Of a stretch of 64,000 bases of DNA, positions 10,001 to 17,425 are shown piece after piece. This stretch comes from JAPLST01 sp964397565 (GTDB lineage Bacteria; Auribacterota; UBA3054; JAPLST01), in NCBI GenBank assembly GCA_964397565.1, contig CAYNJC010000020.1, forward strand, positions 15,507 through 79,506, read 5' to 3'. A program made the position numbers and the translations under genes. Position 1 is the stretch's first letter. The number at the start of each line of letters is the position of its first letter. Under the pieces are notes generated by a model. The model did not search any database and had not been told where the DNA came from. It was given only the letters and a program-made list of their open reading frames with translations.

Positions 10001-10829
10001 GGCGGGCAAGCAACAGCAAGTATTACGGCAATTACAGGCCGCGTTGGCCGCGTCTGCAGAGTCCGGTGGCGAGGGATTTCAGGCCGGCATGGGCAATGCC
10101 ATTCTCGCGGCGCAGGCCGCGCTCGGCACTCTCGAAGGCACGCACCAAAACGCCGCCGTTGGCGCGCAGGCCGCCTTGGTTGAAAAACGCATTCGCGCGG
10201 CGCGCACCGCCCTGATCGCCGCGTTGCAGCAAAGCGCGGTCGAGCGCCTGACCCGTGTGCGCGCGGAGGCGCTCGCGTGGGCAACACAAATAGCCTCGAA
10301 CGCCATGCCGGCCGTGTTTGATCAGGAATTGACCACACTGCGGGCCGCGCTGGCCGATGAAGATGTGGCCGTGCGTCTGGCGCTGGCGGCGCAACGCTGG
10401 CAGAGCAGGCGGGCCACCATGCCGCATGTCGCCTTGCTCCGGCTGGCGGACGAGTGCGCGCGGGCCTGTGCCGTGATTGAGCAACCCCACGTCGCCCGCG
10501 TCGAGAATTTCATGGTCGCCGCCCTGCAGGAAAGGCGTGCGGATGCGCGCATCGCGCAGACCAGTGCCGCCGCCGAAGCCGCCGTGGATAGCGTGCTGGA
10601 CACGCAACATGTGCAGCGCATTGTGCACATGCTTGGCGCGCCACTGACCAGTGACGCGGCCCAGCAACAGCAACTGCGCGCGGAATTGCGCGCGCTCGAA
10701 CCGCTGGCCGAAGCCTGGCTGCGCGTGCTAGTGAAACAGCAACGCGAACTGTTGAAGACCGATGAGGAATGTCCGCCGCGCTTCCGCGACGCAGTCAATG
10801 AGTATTTCAAAGTTCTTTCCTATAAGTAA
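7032..10829 (+). CDS. Giant DUF4175-like membrane and coiled-coil protein
   Basis: Very large protein (1,266 residues from the ATG at 7032, which has GAGGGG just upstream; ATG at 7050 is the alternative). Two hydrophobic helices lie near the N-terminus (about 30-75) and a third near 160-180, then a long extracytoplasmic part rich in beta structure (about 190-500), then helical, coiled-coil-rich sequence to the end. A low-complexity Gly/Gln/Lys segment (nt about 9120-9255, repeats of GQQ and GKQ) links the halves. The layout resembles DUF4175 family proteins found beside MoxR/BatA genes. The start overlaps the previous gene and the stop abuts the next ATG, so it sits in the middle of the operon. 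Function unknown. Confidence 0.7.
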   Translation: MPTRSAMSEITAIMTRADVQHRYHAIRRRQGAVWLITVLLSLLGAWGAALLAAAVVDYLLLPAVTLRCTLAGVVYAGGVLVAGLVAVLEWQRRMTRRVLVARVETRLPHLRHGLATVLDRAGTTHAVEARMVDELAQRVGTAMAATPVRAVVTARPLIFPVLALTLVLAAVLLWCLRVPFGGLSLRHIAAPTAVCPYTCIMDLAPATALIKGSNMVFVARVEGRDCAHAVAHLTFDGHVRQTVRVALSNHTARLTLAGIEKPFHYWLTANDGATAPRTVTVVGIPCLTAAYATVQWPAYTGRGCTRETWTELAVLPGSAVTVCWWFAAAVTNVHLMRADGAPYALTGDGAQWQVGLTATTSVEYVLQACDAQTPAGVLEQRFTVQVHPDAPPTIVIRQPLRDVIVPEDYGFTIEAALDDDVGIRDATLVYQINDRPPLRIPLQRRADQPRMLVVTQRFNMADVTVRSTDIIAWYIAAQDVRPGAPEEGRSRLMFAEVLPPTYAGMPLPKASGPSMLNPFPRLIRIQKQVVADSFTIVTQTNAPDATRAARADLAQREQLMSDACTELRAVFIAKGTNAGAALTTMTQHQVAVALQQLTHDFSLAASNYTDNCLALAHGRAQRILTFMLRFKMSEESSSTGTPDELRILQALRLAERAASKKIEDERQRRLARLGDLEEQLDELQKLQRQIANEMSDQSEQGESGESDKQGEEGQKGKQGKGQKGQQGQQGQQGQQGKQGANSAAARLAGDAAQQAGRMGASAEQTRAAFEGVRDALARVSQLLADGKADEARAALQEVLAQTAAAERTLMQEHTRELGEGLGALGQQLAMLGEYQDAVRAQTAQLRSNQDTAVAHGGQRTAQAWWDEVAQQANALSGLASSGLPAQEEALTRITRALSEYPVAENMRAALASLQARRPGDAVPAQVRAVSNIVGLAELAHQLQRALQPDPLQQMDAMARALEALAHQQHALAQRLAAGQPLPDAYERRHLAGKQQQVLRQLQAALAASAESGGEGFQAGMGNAILAAQAALGTLEGTHQNAAVGAQAALVEKRIRAARTALIAALQQSAVERLTRVRAEALAWATQIASNAMPAVFDQELTTLRAALADEDVAVRLALAAQRWQSRRATMPHVALLRLADECARACAVIEQPHVARVENFMVAALQERRADARIAQTSAAAEAAVDSVLDTQHVQRIVHMLGAPLTSDAAQQQQLRAELRALEPLAEAWLRVLVKQQRELLKTDEECPPRFRDAVNEYFKVLSYK

Positions 10830-13121
10830 ATGATGCAATCGTTCCTGACATCCGCGCACTGGCTCACCAGCATCCCGCACTGGCTGTTTGCCGTAGCGGT
10901 GCTGGTCATGGCGCTGGCGCTGGCGCGCTCGCTGCGCTGGCAGATTCACGAAGTGCCGCTGGTACCGCGCTGTTTCATCATTGCCCTGCGCGTGTTGATT
11001 TTGCTGACGCTACTGGTGTGTGCGCTGCGTCCGTCCTTGCCGAATGTGCTGGATCAGCGGGCGCAGGGCGCGCCGTGCCTGTATCTGTTTCGCGATGTCT
11101 CGCACAGCATGACGCGCGCGGATCGCGGCATGGGGCCCGTCACGCGCATCAACGTTTGTGACGCGGCAGCCGAGGCCATTGTGCGCGCGGCGCCCGGCTA
11201 CGACATCAAGACAATCTGGTTCGATACTGGCGCGCGCTCCGCGCCAGCTGCGAATCTGCCCGCGCCACCGGCCGCACTGGCTGCGACCGACCTGACGTAT
11301 CCGCTCACAAGTCTGCGCAGCATGCCGATACTGCCGCATTCCCAGGCCGTGCTGTTCTCGGACGGATGTCACACGGCCAACAACGAAGTGCATGCCGCGC
11401 TGGCGGAGTACTCGGCGGCCGGCGCCGTGCCGCTGCACACCGTCTGTGTGCCGCCGGGCACACCCGTGCCGCGTGCCGCGCTGACGGCCGTGACCATGCC
11501 GGCGCACGCATGGCAAGGCGAACGCGTCATGATTGCCGCCCAAGTCGCACTGCGCGATCTCGCCCGTGATGCGACCATCGAATTGCTCATGGACGGCAAT
11601 AGCATTGCGCGCCGTGCGCTGGCGTGTACCGCGGCACAACAGCGCGTGACGTTCACTACTACGCCCGCCCGCCACGGCCTGCGTGTCTACACGTTGCGCG
11701 TCACGTCACCCGAACCAAACGTCGATCTGCGCGCTGCCACCGCTGCGTGCGCGCTGCAGGTCTCGCGCCGCACGTATCGCGTGCTGTACCTCGAGGGCAC
11801 GGATAGGAACGGCTACACCGGCGAACCGGTGTATAATAATGTGCCAAATGCGCTTAAAGAAGCGGACGATATTGCGTGTGATACCCTGGTTGATCCTGAC
11901 ATGATGAATTCGCCCATACAGGTGAAAGAACCAACCGTGGATGACCCGCGCAGCGGTTATCCATTGACGCTCGAAGGCCTGGCGCGCTATGATGTGATTA
12001 TCAACAGTGACATTTCTTTGTCGCGCTTCAGCCAGGCGCAGGTTGACAATACCGCGCGCTTTGTCGAGGAGTTGGGCGGCGGCTATGTCATGATTGGCGG
12101 TGAACATGCCTTTGGCCGCGGCGGCTGGGACGAAACGCGCATTGATCGGATTTCGCCGGTGGATATGGGCGATGAGCGCTACATGGACGGCCCGTTCGTC
12201 TGGGAATTCACGACCGAAGGGGAGCGGCATCCGATCTTGCAGATTGATCGCGATCCCCAGAAAAACAAGGCCATCCTGCGTACCATGCCGCCGTTTTACG
12301 GCTACAACTCCAGTGTGCGCCTCAAGCCCAATGCCGTGTTGCTGGCGACGCATCCGCGCCGAACCATCGCCGCCGGCGGCAACATGCCGATGCTGGCCGT
12401 CCAGGAGATGGGCCGCGGCCGCTGCATGGCCTTCCTCACCGACACCACCTTCTTGTGGGGTATGGATTTCGAAAAACACTGGGGCGAACCGCGCGACGCC
12501 GACGTCAATGCGCGCGATAACCGCTATTACAAGAAATACTGGCAAAACGCCGTGCGCTGGCTTGGGCATAATGCACTGCGGCACTATTACGAAACCCGCT
12601 TCATCACGACCGACAAGACGTTGTACGACATCGGCGACGTCGCAACAATTGAGTACAATGACCCGGGTGCCTTCGCCGGCGAGAAATTACCGCGTGTGAC
12701 GCTGACGGCCAGCACCGCCGACGGCACGCAGGCAACAATGACAATGCAGCCGGACGCGGCGCGCGCGCTGTTTGCCTGCACTCTGGCGTTGAGCAGCACC
12801 GGTCGCGTCGAACTGGTTGCGCGCCGGCTCGATGACCGCAGCGCCACCGCGAGCGTGCCGCTGTTTGTGCGCCCGGTCACGCGCGAGTTGTTCGAGATCG
12901 CGCCCAATGAAAAGTTGCTGGCCGCCATCGCGCGCGCATGCCACGGCCAGGCGGTCATGTGCGGCGAAACGCTGACACTGCCCGCGCCACCGGCGGCTGG
13001 CGAACGACAAACAAAGGCGGACGACCTGCGTGATGTCTGGATCACACCGTGGCTGCTGGCGGCACTGCTCGTGCTTTTCACCGCTGAGTGGATAGTGCGC
13101 CGCACCGTCGGCATGGCGTGA
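10830..13121 (+). CDS. VWA and glutamine-amidotransferase-like membrane protein
   Basis: Membrane protein of 763 residues beginning immediately after the TAA of the previous gene. Two N-terminal hydrophobic helices (about 15-35 and 48-65) are followed by a VWA-like region with a DVSHSM metal-site motif (about 89-94). A class-I glutamine-amidotransferase-like region follows, seen in GGGYVMIGGEHAFGRGGW near 415 and an AFLTDTTFLWGMDF block near 535. A final helix (about 735-757) anchors the C-terminus. Such proteins terminate MoxR/DUF58/BatA operons; the GATase-like fold there is normally non-catalytic. No enzymatic role can be inferred. Confidence 0.8.
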   Translation: MMQSFLTSAHWLTSIPHWLFAVAVLVMALALARSLRWQIHEVPLVPRCFIIALRVLILLTLLVCALRPSLPNVLDQRAQGAPCLYLFRDVSHSMTRADRGMGPVTRINVCDAAAEAIVRAAPGYDIKTIWFDTGARSAPAANLPAPPAALAATDLTYPLTSLRSMPILPHSQAVLFSDGCHTANNEVHAALAEYSAAGAVPLHTVCVPPGTPVPRAALTAVTMPAHAWQGERVMIAAQVALRDLARDATIELLMDGNSIARRALACTAAQQRVTFTTTPARHGLRVYTLRVTSPEPNVDLRAATAACALQVSRRTYRVLYLEGTDRNGYTGEPVYNNVPNALKEADDIACDTLVDPDMMNSPIQVKEPTVDDPRSGYPLTLEGLARYDVIINSDISLSRFSQAQVDNTARFVEELGGGYVMIGGEHAFGRGGWDETRIDRISPVDMGDERYMDGPFVWEFTTEGERHPILQIDRDPQKNKAILRTMPPFYGYNSSVRLKPNAVLLATHPRRTIAAGGNMPMLAVQEMGRGRCMAFLTDTTFLWGMDFEKHWGEPRDADVNARDNRYYKKYWQNAVRWLGHNALRHYYETRFITTDKTLYDIGDVATIEYNDPGAFAGEKLPRVTLTASTADGTQATMTMQPDAARALFACTLALSSTGRVELVARRLDDRSATASVPLFVRPVTRELFEIAPNEKLLAAIARACHGQAVMCGETLTLPAPPAAGERQTKADDLRDVWITPWLLAALLVLFTAEWIVRRTVGMA

Positions 13122-13261
13122 TGACAAGCACCGACATCTCTGGAGACCCCCACGACCTTGCATCGTGGGTGAAGAAGATTGAGATCAAGGCCGCGCGTCG
13201 CGCGTTTCTCTCAATCTTTGCTCCCATCCCGCCATCGGCGCATGCGCGTCAACGTAACAAG

Positions 13262-13518
13262 AACATCTGTCCTGAAATTCCGCTATAAGAACGGGAGCCG
13301 CCGGCGTAGAGCGCGCAGACAGGTAGGGCGGTCAGGCCCTTGACCGCCGCGGTCGTTGTTGCGCCATGGTAGCACCGGCGTGCGCGCGCATGCAGCAACG
13401 GCGGTCAGGGCCTGACCGCCCTACCTCAGCCTCCGGCCACGCACGCGCAGGACCCACAACAGATTTGGCTACGTCAGGTTCGCATTTTCCCCTCTAGCGG
13501 AATTTCAGGAACATCTGT
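13262..13518. mobile_element. 239-bp terminal-inverted-repeat element (MITE-like) with 9-bp target duplication
   Basis: The element is 13271-13509. It begins with CCTGAAATTCCGCTA and ends with its exact reverse complement. It is flanked on both sides by AACATCTGT (13262-13270 and 13510-13518), a perfect 9-bp direct repeat that reads as a target-site duplication. It has no coding capacity. Its interior carries a large inverted repeat (13321-13426). A relative with the same ends lies at 55802-56033. Confidence 0.8.
13321..13426. repeat. Long inverted repeat with palindromic arms
   Basis: The arms are 13321-13348 and 13400-13426, reverse complements apart from one extra T in the left arm, separated by 51 bp. 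The right arm contains a 21-bp palindrome (13400-13420) built around GGTCAGG and CCTGACC, so the structure can fold at two levels. It lies inside the 239-bp element. Confidence 0.85.
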
Positions 13519-13718
13519 TGTAGAAGCGGCTTCCAGCCGCTTAAGTTGACGCGCATGCGCCATCGGCGGGATCGGTGGGGAGCTTCTGCAGACCCCCACG
13601 ACCTCGCGTCGTGGTTGAAGAAGATTGAGCCAACGCCCGCGCAGCAACATATATTAATATTTCTTCCCGTCCTGCCGTTGGCGGGACCGCAGGGAGGATT
13701 AATCGTAAATTTGGTATT

Positions 13719-16502
13719 ATGAACTCTATGAGAATTACTCGAGCTTGGTTTCTTGCGCTGCTTACCGGCTGCATGCTGGGCACGGCGTCTGCACATGCTG
13801 ACATGACGCTCACCGGCGGCGTTGTGGATGCATTGACCGAGCGGCCGATCGCCGGCGCGCGGGTCTGTGTCATGGGCGAGATGCGCGGCGTGGCGCAGCA
13901 TGCCATCACGACGACCGACGCCGCCGGCGCGTTTGTAGCGCCGCTTCCAGCGGCTATCTGCGCTAACGCCGGTGAAACCGGCGCCACATGTGGAGCCGCT
14001 TCCAGCGGCTATCTCGGCGTGCGTGTCGGCATCAGCGCGGCGCGCTATCAGCCGGTGTTGCTGGCCGCCACATCCGCAGTGATGCAGGCACGCTTGCTGC
14101 GTGCGCGAACGTATGCGGTGCGTGGGATTGTCACGGATGCGTCGAACACGCCGGTGTGCAATGCGCACATCGCGTTGATTGCCGACGACAAAGAATGGCG
14201 TGCCACATGCCGTGCCTGTGACGTCTGGACCGACGCCGCCGGCACGTTCGAGATTGCGCATGTGCCGGTGAACGCCGGCCCGCTGGCGTTGCAAGTGCAG
14301 GCGCCGGGCTTTGTCACCGCCGGCGGCACGGCGCTGCGGGTCAACCCGGAAGATGGCGATGCGTTTTTCACCGTGCGCCTGAATCGTGGCTGCCACGTGG
14401 TTGGCCAAGTGACCTGGGACAATGGCGAGAAAGCCACCAATGCACGCGTCTGGGTGCGCGCCGTCAAGCCCGAGGAAGTTGAGATCGACAGCACAATTTT
14501 GACGTATGCGCCATTCGAGCCGATTGATGGCTGCGTTGCCTACACCGACCGCACGGGTGCGTTCGACATAGCTACTGTTCCATACGGCGTGCGGTGCACG
14601 GTGCATGCGGACGCGCCCGGTGGCATGCCCGATCTGCAAGTGCCCGATGCGACCGAGAATCAGAACAGCAGTGCGGCCATGGACTTGTGCCTCACGCGCG
14701 GTGATGCCTGGCTGGCGCTGACGCTGACCAATGCCGCCAATACCAGAATCACCAACGCAGTTGTCCAGATGGTACTACAGCATGTGAATTCCGGGGGTGG
14801 CACATATTTTGTCATATCCTCCATCGTATTGCCTGACCAACGCTTGCTGTTTGGGCCGCTGCCGGCCGCGCGCATGCAATCCATCGAGGTCAACGCGCCT
14901 GGCTATGCGCAATTCTATGACCGGCTGGCCCTCGCGCCCGGCGCGACTTCGCAGATGACCATTGCGCTGCTGCCGGTGCCCATCCGCTATGTGCAGGTGC
15001 TGGACATTGACAGTCTGTGCCCCGTGACCAATGCGACCGTCGAACTGGTTCGGCTCGGGACGCGGGTAGACCGCAACGGTTTTGTCTGTCTGACCATGCC
15101 GTCATCGCGCGCAGTGACCGTTACGGCGCCCGGTTATGCGCGTGTTCATGAAAGCGTTGATATTGCGGAGCCACCTTGTACCAATATTGTCTGGCTGGCC
15201 AGGCCGTTCGATCTGACGGTGTTTGTTATGAATGCCGTCGGCACGCCGGTAACCAACTCGCGCGTCGAACTAGCCACCGCCGGCTTGCCGATGCCACATC
15301 GATTCAGCCAGTGGTCGCTGATCGAGGACCTTTCGTCGAATGGTGTGGCGGGATTCCGCAATGTGCCAATGTACTCATCGAACTTCCTGGTCACGGTGCG
15401 CAACAACCAATGGTTTCCGTTGCGAAGCCAAACGATCAAGATTTCCGCACCGGAAAGTTGCGCAATGGGCATTTTCTGTCCGCCGCTGTGCCGGTTTTCG
15501 ATTGCCATGACCACTGACCCGTCTAACGCGGTTGCTTCTTTGGAAGGCAGGCTTAACGATGCTGCGTACAGCATGATCTACTTTGGCGCACGCGATCAGA
15601 ACAAGCCATCTACCACCAATTTCATCTGGCATTCTGATTGGATGCCCATCGGCACATATACATTTCGCCTGAGATTGGCGAGCGGCGTGCGCATCTATAC
15701 CAATGTGACCGTGTCACTTTCCACCAGCAATCTGCACTTGTTTGCGACTGCGGACGAGGTCACCCGGCTGCGCATCATCCTGCGACCTGCCACCACGAAT
15801 AACGATATCCGCTCCGTGCCGGTATCTGTCCGAAAAGAAAATGCAGACCCGGGTGTTTTGGAGGCATCGTATGATGTCTGCTTCACGAATGGCGCGTATG
15901 TCTATGCCTGTCCCGAACCGGATGATCGTTACCATATTAAGGTTGACTTGGTAACCACCGCGCTGGTGTACAACAGCGTGTCTGCTCGCAACGGGCCGCT
16001 CTCTGTGGATCTGCCACCGCTCTACACGTTGCGCGGCACAGTGGCCTGCCCGGATCGCACCAACACCCAGAGTCACATTGTCTGTTTGGGAAAGCCCTCT
16101 AACTGCCGCGGCGACTATTTTGCCATTGGAAACGTTGCCGCAGGGGTGTTGCCCGTGACGATCGGGGTCGCCGGTCACAGCGCGACCACGTTTCCGGTCA
16201 CGATCACCGATCAGGATGTGGAGCTTGGCACGATCCGCTTGACCGCCACCGGCGCGTCGGTCATCACCGGCCGCATGCTTGGCGGCACCGGGCAGCACCG
16301 CAAAATTTACTGGTGTAACGGATTGGATTTTCAGCGCAATGTCATTGCGCTGGCTGATGACGGCACCTTCCGCACACCGCCACTGACGCGTGGATCACTT
16401 GTCGCGCTTACACTGTTTGATCGCGACGGCAATGCGACGAACATTGCGCAAGTCCTTCTGACCAACGACGTTATCGATCTCGGCGACCTGCGCGTCGAGT
16501 GA
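13719..16502 (+). CDS. Large lipoprotein with carboxypeptidase-regulatory-like repeats, copy 1
   Basis: Exported protein of 927 residues. The N-terminus has a hydrophobic signal ending in a lipobox (LLTGC, Cys18), though an SPase I site just after it is also possible. The rest is a series of Ig-like carboxypeptidase-regulatory domains, recognisable from repeated units such as GxVxDALTERPIAGARV, TTDAAGAFVAP and RGIVTDASNTPV. The closing block (VITGRMLGG, GDLRVE) is shared with the paralogue at 17426. Residues of about 72-96 are an insertion derived from hairpin repeat DNA (13930-14015). These proteins are usually surface or periplasmic scaffolds; no catalytic motif is visible. An AGGGAGG lies 20 nt upstream of the ATG, too far to be a normal ribosome site. 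Confidence 0.75.
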   Translation: MNSMRITRAWFLALLTGCMLGTASAHADMTLTGGVVDALTERPIAGARVCVMGEMRGVAQHAITTTDAAGAFVAPLPAAICANAGETGATCGAASSGYLGVRVGISAARYQPVLLAATSAVMQARLLRARTYAVRGIVTDASNTPVCNAHIALIADDKEWRATCRACDVWTDAAGTFEIAHVPVNAGPLALQVQAPGFVTAGGTALRVNPEDGDAFFTVRLNRGCHVVGQVTWDNGEKATNARVWVRAVKPEEVEIDSTILTYAPFEPIDGCVAYTDRTGAFDIATVPYGVRCTVHADAPGGMPDLQVPDATENQNSSAAMDLCLTRGDAWLALTLTNAANTRITNAVVQMVLQHVNSGGGTYFVISSIVLPDQRLLFGPLPAARMQSIEVNAPGYAQFYDRLALAPGATSQMTIALLPVPIRYVQVLDIDSLCPVTNATVELVRLGTRVDRNGFVCLTMPSSRAVTVTAPGYARVHESVDIAEPPCTNIVWLARPFDLTVFVMNAVGTPVTNSRVELATAGLPMPHRFSQWSLIEDLSSNGVAGFRNVPMYSSNFLVTVRNNQWFPLRSQTIKISAPESCAMGIFCPPLCRFSIAMTTDPSNAVASLEGRLNDAAYSMIYFGARDQNKPSTTNFIWHSDWMPIGTYTFRLRLASGVRIYTNVTVSLSTSNLHLFATADEVTRLRIILRPATTNNDIRSVPVSVRKENADPGVLEASYDVCFTNGAYVYACPEPDDRYHIKVDLVTTALVYNSVSARNGPLSVDLPPLYTLRGTVACPDRTNTQSHIVCLGKPSNCRGDYFAIGNVAAGVLPVTIGVAGHSATTFPVTITDQDVELGTIRLTATGASVITGRMLGGTGQHRKIYWCNGLDFQRNVIALADDGTFRTPPLTRGSLVALTLFDRDGNATNIAQVLLTNDVIDLGDLRVE
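13930..14015 (+). repeat. In-frame hairpin repeat inside the lipoprotein gene, copy 1
   Basis: Three successive hairpins occur in about 80 bp: GCCGC-TTCCA-GCGGC, GCCGG-TGAAA-CCGGC, and GCCGC-TTCCA-GCGGC again. An intergenic hairpin with the same TTCCA loop lies at 13523-13541 (AAGCGGC, TTCCA, GCCGCTT). The repeat is read in frame as a small-residue segment rich in Ala, Gly and Cys. The identical insert is in the paralogue at 17639-17724. Confidence 0.75.
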
Positions 16503-16592
16503 CCGCCGGCACCTTCGCTTGCCGGGCATACTCTTTGGAATAGCAGCTATCTGAACAGCGCCGGTAGACCTGGCGCCACAGCGCAGTCTTGC

Positions 16593-16838
16593 TTATTTCT
16601 TGCCACGCCGCTGTACCTGGGTCCGGTATTCAGCGCATTTGTCGGCCGCCATGGCTGTGGCACTGTGCGGACCGAGCAGGCCTTCCGTGCGCAAGCGCTC
16701 GGCGGTTGCATGTGCGTTATCCAGCATTGCAGCCAAGGCTGCATCCAGCGGCAGGTGCTTGACTTCCTGATACACCGCGTCTTTCCACTGCCACACTTCA
16801 CGCAGGGCTTTCGGAACCTGTTCTTCAGTCTTCTTCAT
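16593..16838 (-). CDS. Small protein downstream of PIN toxin, putative antitoxin
   Basis: 81 residues, charged and helical (KKTEEQVPKALREVWQWKD at the N-terminus). The ATG at 16838 has a good GGAGG site and overlaps the last codons of the PIN gene (16825) by 14 nt, so the two are translationally coupled. Similar small proteins beginning with a WxWKxxVYxExK motif often sit beside PIN-domain genes. The antitoxin role is inferred from size and coupling; no DNA-binding motif was recognised. It lies after the toxin, whereas most antitoxin genes precede it. Confidence 0.6.
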   Translation of the reverse strand: MKKTEEQVPKALREVWQWKDAVYQEVKHLPLDAALAAMLDNAHATAERLRTEGLLGPHSATAMAADKCAEYRTQVQRRGKK

Positions 16839-17310
16839 ATTCAACCTCCAAAGGCGAGACAAGTCGCAAGGGCCGTGTATAGCCCTGTTCAAGATTCACA
16901 CTGGCAAACTGCGCTTCTTTGCGCACATTAGCCAAATGCTTGAAATTCCATGAAAGGATAATGTCCATTTCGCATATAACGGCATAGGCCACGTGGAGCG
17001 CATCGGCAATTTTCGCGGCGGGCACAATGCCACATGCCATATAGCGCCCCGCTAAGCACTTCACGTCAGTTCTTGTGTCTATAGGTAGTATCGTCACATG
17101 CTGCGCGGTCAGCAATTGCAGCATTGCGTCGCGGCGCACACGGTCGGGCGTGCGTTCCAGCTCATCCAGCACGATTTCAGACACAAAGAGTTCGTAGCGC
17201 GATGCGTAACGTTCGAAGAAATCGCGCGTGATGCGCATCAACTCCGGTGTTTCGTCCGCAAACACGAAATTGATCACTGACGTGTCAAGATATATGCGCA
17301 GTTTTTTCAT
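16825..17310 (-). CDS. PIN-domain ribonuclease, probable toxin
   Basis: 161 residues starting MKKLRIYLDTSVINF. PIN-family features are the first acidic residue in YLDTSVI (Asp8), Glu near 51 in VLDELERT, the Asp of AKIADALHVAYA near 116, and the late LSWNFKHLAN block. PIN toxins of VapC type are metal-dependent RNases. The frame also has an ATG at 17325, but that overlaps a TATAAT (17329-17324), so 17310 is preferred, leaving a very short leader. Coupled to the 81-residue gene downstream. The pair sits between the two paralogous lipoproteins on the opposite strand. Confidence 0.8.
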   Translation of the reverse strand: MKKLRIYLDTSVINFVFADETPELMRITRDFFERYASRYELFVSEIVLDELERTPDRVRRDAMLQLLTAQHVTILPIDTRTDVKCLAGRYMACGIVPAAKIADALHVAYAVICEMDIILSWNFKHLANVRKEAQFASVNLEQGYTRPLRLVSPLEVEYEED

Positions 17311-17425
17311 TAACGTATATTTCATTATAGCAATTTTACTGTTTGCAAGGTGCAGCGCACAGTCGCGTAGTGCGCCTGCTTTTGCTATACTGTTGCCGTA
17401 ACGCAGACTATGCAACCTTGCTATC

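Noticed and set aside
13088..13288. Small frame after the VWA/GATase gene.
   Set aside because: It crosses the left end of the inverted-repeat element and has no supporting signal.
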